In this document: one piece after another, positions 9,041 through 10,606 of the stretch
Layout: each line of letters opens with the position of its first letter
Numbering within the stretch: position 1 is the first letter of the stretch
DNA from: Caldilineaceae bacterium
Lineage (GTDB): Bacteria > Chloroflexota > Anaerolineae > Caldilineales > Caldilineaceae
Assembly (NCBI GenBank): GCA_026645635.1
Contig: JAPKMV010000066.1
Coordinates: forward strand, 1-10,606
DNA: 10,606 nt
Reading direction: 5' to 3'
The notes under the pieces: model-generated
What the model was told of the DNA's origin: nothing
What the model saw: only the letters and a program-made list of their open reading frames with translations
Databases searched by the model: none
Translations under genes and position numbers: made by a program

Positions 9041-10450
9041 TTAGCTGGAGAGGAGGGGCGAGTTGCGAGGGGCGAGGGGCGACACTCGCACTGACTGCCT
9101 GTTTCTCGTCATGGGGGCTGGCGGCAAGGTGCGACGTACTCTTTTCGGCCAACGCAGAACGACAACTTCCTCACGCATCTGCTGCTTCGTCGCCGTTGCC
9201 AGCCGGGTACGGAATAGATCGATGCTCACAACCTCATAACCCAATGATTGCGCAATGTCGGCCAGCAACTCACCAGTGCGAATCAGCACCTGGAAGAACG
9301 ACGCCTGGTCGCCGACGACGTAGCCAAGCATGGCGCCTGGACGCAAGAACGGGCGCAACTCCGCCAGGTGGCGCGCCATCCCGCCAAAATAGAGGCGCGT
9401 CACCCGGGCATAGAGCCGCTCGAAGCCGGAGGTCTTACCCAGTTCGCTGCGCCGCCGCTCAATCTCGTCTGCCAACGCCAGCACCTGCGGGTAGGCTGCG
9501 ACCCAGGCGTCGTCATCGTCATGTTTGTAGACGTTACGCGTGTTCGAGCGCAGTAGTCCCTGCTTCATCGCCCGCAGTTCGGCTTTGCTGTTCACGTAGC
9601 CGAGGACGACCGATTCCAGGCGAGTGGTGCGTGTGTAGTCCTTTTCGTTCGGATAGGGCGGTGACGTGAACACAGCATCGATCGACACCGGGCGCAGCAA
9701 CTGACCCATGTTGCGGGCATCGGCGTGATGGACTGTGGCCGGCGGCATTGCCTGCGGAAGCTGCCGGACATCGTCGGCCATCCGGCAGACAGTCTCCAAC
9801 CACGCCTCGACCACCGACGCATCGCTGCGTTTCACGCTGCGCACGCCGACTTCTGGGCCGAAGTGCAGGTTGCTGGCGTCGTTCACCAGCACATGGGCGA
9901 GAGCCAGCAACTCATGATCCAGCAACTCATGATCCAGCCACCGGCAATCATGGGCGGTTCGCAGCGCGTCGCGCAGCACCAGCGCCTTGTGCAGCGGCAG
10001 CGGGCTGATCGAATCGCGCAGAAGTAGGGCCTGCGGCTCATTCGCCAGGGAGCGCAAGGGCGCGCCATTCCAGCCGGCCAGTTCGCTCAACGCCAGTGCC
10101 GCCACCGCCTCAGCGTGAGTCACCATCTCATCCGGATCGACAGCCCAAGATGTCTTCACCGTGCTGGCAAAATGCGCCAGCGCGTTCGCTTCGATGCCGA
10201 TGGCGCGCAGACCGTGCAGCCTGGCTTCGACCAACGTGGTGCCGGTGCCGCAAAACGGGTCGAGGATGGTCTGGCCAGATGCCAGTTCGAACCTTTCCAG
10301 GTAATCGCGCACAAGGTGCGGCGGGAATGAAAGGACGAAGCGATACCAGTCATGCACGGCGCGGTCGGCGGCGTCGAGCCGGTTGACGGTCATGTTGGAT
10401 CGCGTCGTCTTCACTGGAGCGGGCATCGATAAAAGGTTTAACTGTTTCAT
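9041..10450 (-). CDS. DNA N4-cytosine/N6-adenine methyltransferase, orphan, 469 aa
   Basis: SAM-dependent DNA base methyltransferase. The SAM-binding motif DPFCGTGTT is at 64-72, preceded by [13 protein letters not shown], and the catalytic motif [13 protein letters not shown] is at 262-274. The order SAM motif, long spacer of about 190 residues, then SPPY is alpha-class-like, so the spacer (about 100-255) may hold the target-recognition part. The C-terminal part has [21 protein letters not shown], usual for this group. No restriction endonuclease or helicase is in view, so it may be an orphan or phage/plasmid-derived methyltransferase. Start ATG 10450 is the furthest and lies 35 nt behind an extended -10 promoter; ATG at residue 9 or 20 remains possible. 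The end [14 protein letters not shown] is encoded by repeat filler rather than by conserved sequence. A 15-bp in-frame duplication gives LDHEL twice at 172-181. Confidence 0.88.
   Translation of the reverse strand: MKQLNLLSMPAPVKTTRSNMTVNRLDAADRAVHDWYRFVLSFPPHLVRDYLERFELASGQTILDPFCGTGTTLVEARLHGLRAIGIEANALAHFASTVKTSWAVDPDEMVTHAEAVAALALSELAGWNGAPLRSLANEPQALLLRDSISPLPLHKALVLRDALRTAHDCRWLDHELLDHELLALAHVLVNDASNLHFGPEVGVRSVKRSDASVVEAWLETVCRMADDVRQLPQAMPPATVHHADARNMGQLLRPVSIDAVFTSPPYPNEKDYTRTTRLESVVLGYVNSKAELRAMKQGLLRSNTRNVYKHDDDDAWVAAYPQVLALADEIERRRSELGKTSGFERLYARVTRLYFGGMARHLAELRPFLRPGAMLGYVVGDQASFFQVLIRTGELLADIAQSLGYEVVSIDLFRTRLATATKQQMREEVVVLRWPKRVRRTLPPAPMTRNRQSVRVSPLAPRNSPLLSS
9053..9082 (-). 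repeat. Three copies of GAGGGGCGA at the methyltransferase 3' end
   Basis: On the plus strand the 9-mer GAGGGGCGA occurs at 9053-9061, 9067-9075 and 9074-9082. It lies inside the last 15 codons of the DNA methyltransferase and just before the racemase gene, so it codes for the [11 protein letters not shown] tail. This resembles short filler repeats of Chloroflexota genomes and may have extended the reading frame. The relation to a genome-wide repeat cannot be checked here. Confidence 0.5.
9904..9938 (-). repeat. 15-bp tandem direct repeat inside the DNA methyltransferase gene
   Basis: The unit AGCAACTCATGATCC occurs at 9906-9920 and again at 9921-9935 with no mismatch; the flanking bases (CC before, AGC after) extend the tract to about 2.3 copies. 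Being 15 bp, a gain or loss keeps the frame and changes the protein by five residues (LDHEL). It sits in the spacer between the SAM motif and the catalytic motif. Confidence 0.85.
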
Positions 10451-10491
10451 GCAGCCTCGGGGGATGCTCTACAATACAACTTCCGGCCTTG

Positions 10492-10500
10492 AGTATAACA
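10492..10500 (-). promoter_or_regulatory. Extended -10 promoter for the DNA methyltransferase, overlapping a possible -10 for the MaoC gene
   Basis: The minus strand reads TGTTATACT, an extended -10 (TGnTATACT, five of six in the hexamer). A TTACTT -35-like hexamer lies 18 bp further up (about 10516-10521), overlapping the start of the MaoC leader. Transcription would start near 10485. The same AT-rich core reads TATAAC on the plus strand (10494-10499), which could serve the MaoC gene, though its -35 is poor. So polymerase may compete for one site in two directions. The plus-strand use is speculative. Confidence 0.45.
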
Positions 10501-10521
10501 GAACAGCAGAGGAACAAGTAA

Positions 10522-10606
10522 ATGCACCAAACAGACTTACTCTACTTCGAAGACATGACCGCCGGCGCCTTGCTCGACCTGGGCACGCGCACCGTGACCG
10601 AAGCGG
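10522..10606 (+). CDS. MaoC-family (hot-dog fold) hydratase, 5' end only
   Basis: Only 28 codons are in the window. The start MHQTDLLYFEDMTAGALLDLG followed by TRTVTEA matches the beginning of MaoC-like (R)-specific enoyl-CoA hydratases, which usually open with YFEDLxxGxxxxxGxxTxTEADI. ATG 10522 has an AGAGGA ribosome site (10508-10513), 8 nt upstream. Family members add water to a trans-2-enoyl-CoA or similar ester in the cytoplasm. The gene is divergent from the DNA methyltransferase and near an acyl-CoA racemase, consistent with acyl-CoA metabolism. The His/Asp active-site region is outside the window. Confidence 0.8.
   Translation, partial: MHQTDLLYFEDMTAGALLDLGTRTVTEA

Noticed and set aside
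7977..9044. 355-codon open frame on the plus strand
   Set aside because: It is antisense to the racemase, whose catalytic residues are all present; the composition (Arg, Gln, His, Ala) is that of a shadow frame.
9018..9152. Upstream extension of the racemase to 9152
   Set aside because: It would overlap the DNA methyltransferase and its sequence is not family-like; ATG 9017 has a strong ribosome site.

Overview
The window is GC-rich, densely coded bacterial DNA. It most resembles a member of the Chloroflexota (Caldilinea/Anaerolineae/Roseiflexus-like). This is inferred from three things: a secreted DUF4874/DUF4832 protein ending in a YLPxx(R)-type C-terminal tail, a DUF5678-type small gene directly followed by a gene that begins like its usual retropepsin partner, and short purine- or pyrimidine-rich filler repeats at gene ends. 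No rRNA, tRNA, CRISPR array or intact insertion sequence was seen.

Layout. (1) Positions 1-2055, minus strand: most of a P-type cation ATPase with its C-terminus cut off by the window edge. A perfect dyad lies about 50 bp upstream of its start. (2) 2056-2601: a 546-bp stretch without a convincing gene, ending in a good plus-strand sigma70-like promoter. (3) 2602-3263, plus: a two-gene unit with an ATGA overlap. The first gene encodes a ribbon-helix-helix/DUF5678-like protein. The second starts like a retropepsin-type aspartic protease but loses the catalytic part and carries an unrelated C-terminus. (4) 3339-6540, plus: an RlmI/RlmK-type SAM methyltransferase, a translationally coupled exported glycosidase-like protein (DUF4874/DUF4832), and a TrmH/SpoU RNA methyltransferase. 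(5) 6549-10450, minus, convergent with the previous block: in transcription order an orphan DNA methyltransferase, an alpha-methylacyl-CoA racemase, an ATP-grasp ligase and a small two-helix membrane protein. (6) 10522-end, plus, divergent from the methyltransferase: the start of a MaoC-family hydratase.

Functional reading. The racemase and the MaoC-like hydratase both act on acyl-CoA esters and probably belong to one fatty-acid or branched-chain catabolic neighbourhood, split by the DNA methyltransferase gene. The ATP-grasp protein and the membrane protein, 3 bp apart, look like a small functional pair of unknown purpose. The two RNA methyltransferases are housekeeping-type enzymes. I see no complete defence or mobile system. 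The most unusual items are the rebuilt retropepsin gene, the ATPase with Asn in place of Glu in its ion-site motif, the in-frame 15-bp duplication in the DNA methyltransferase, and the ATP-grasp/membrane-protein pair.
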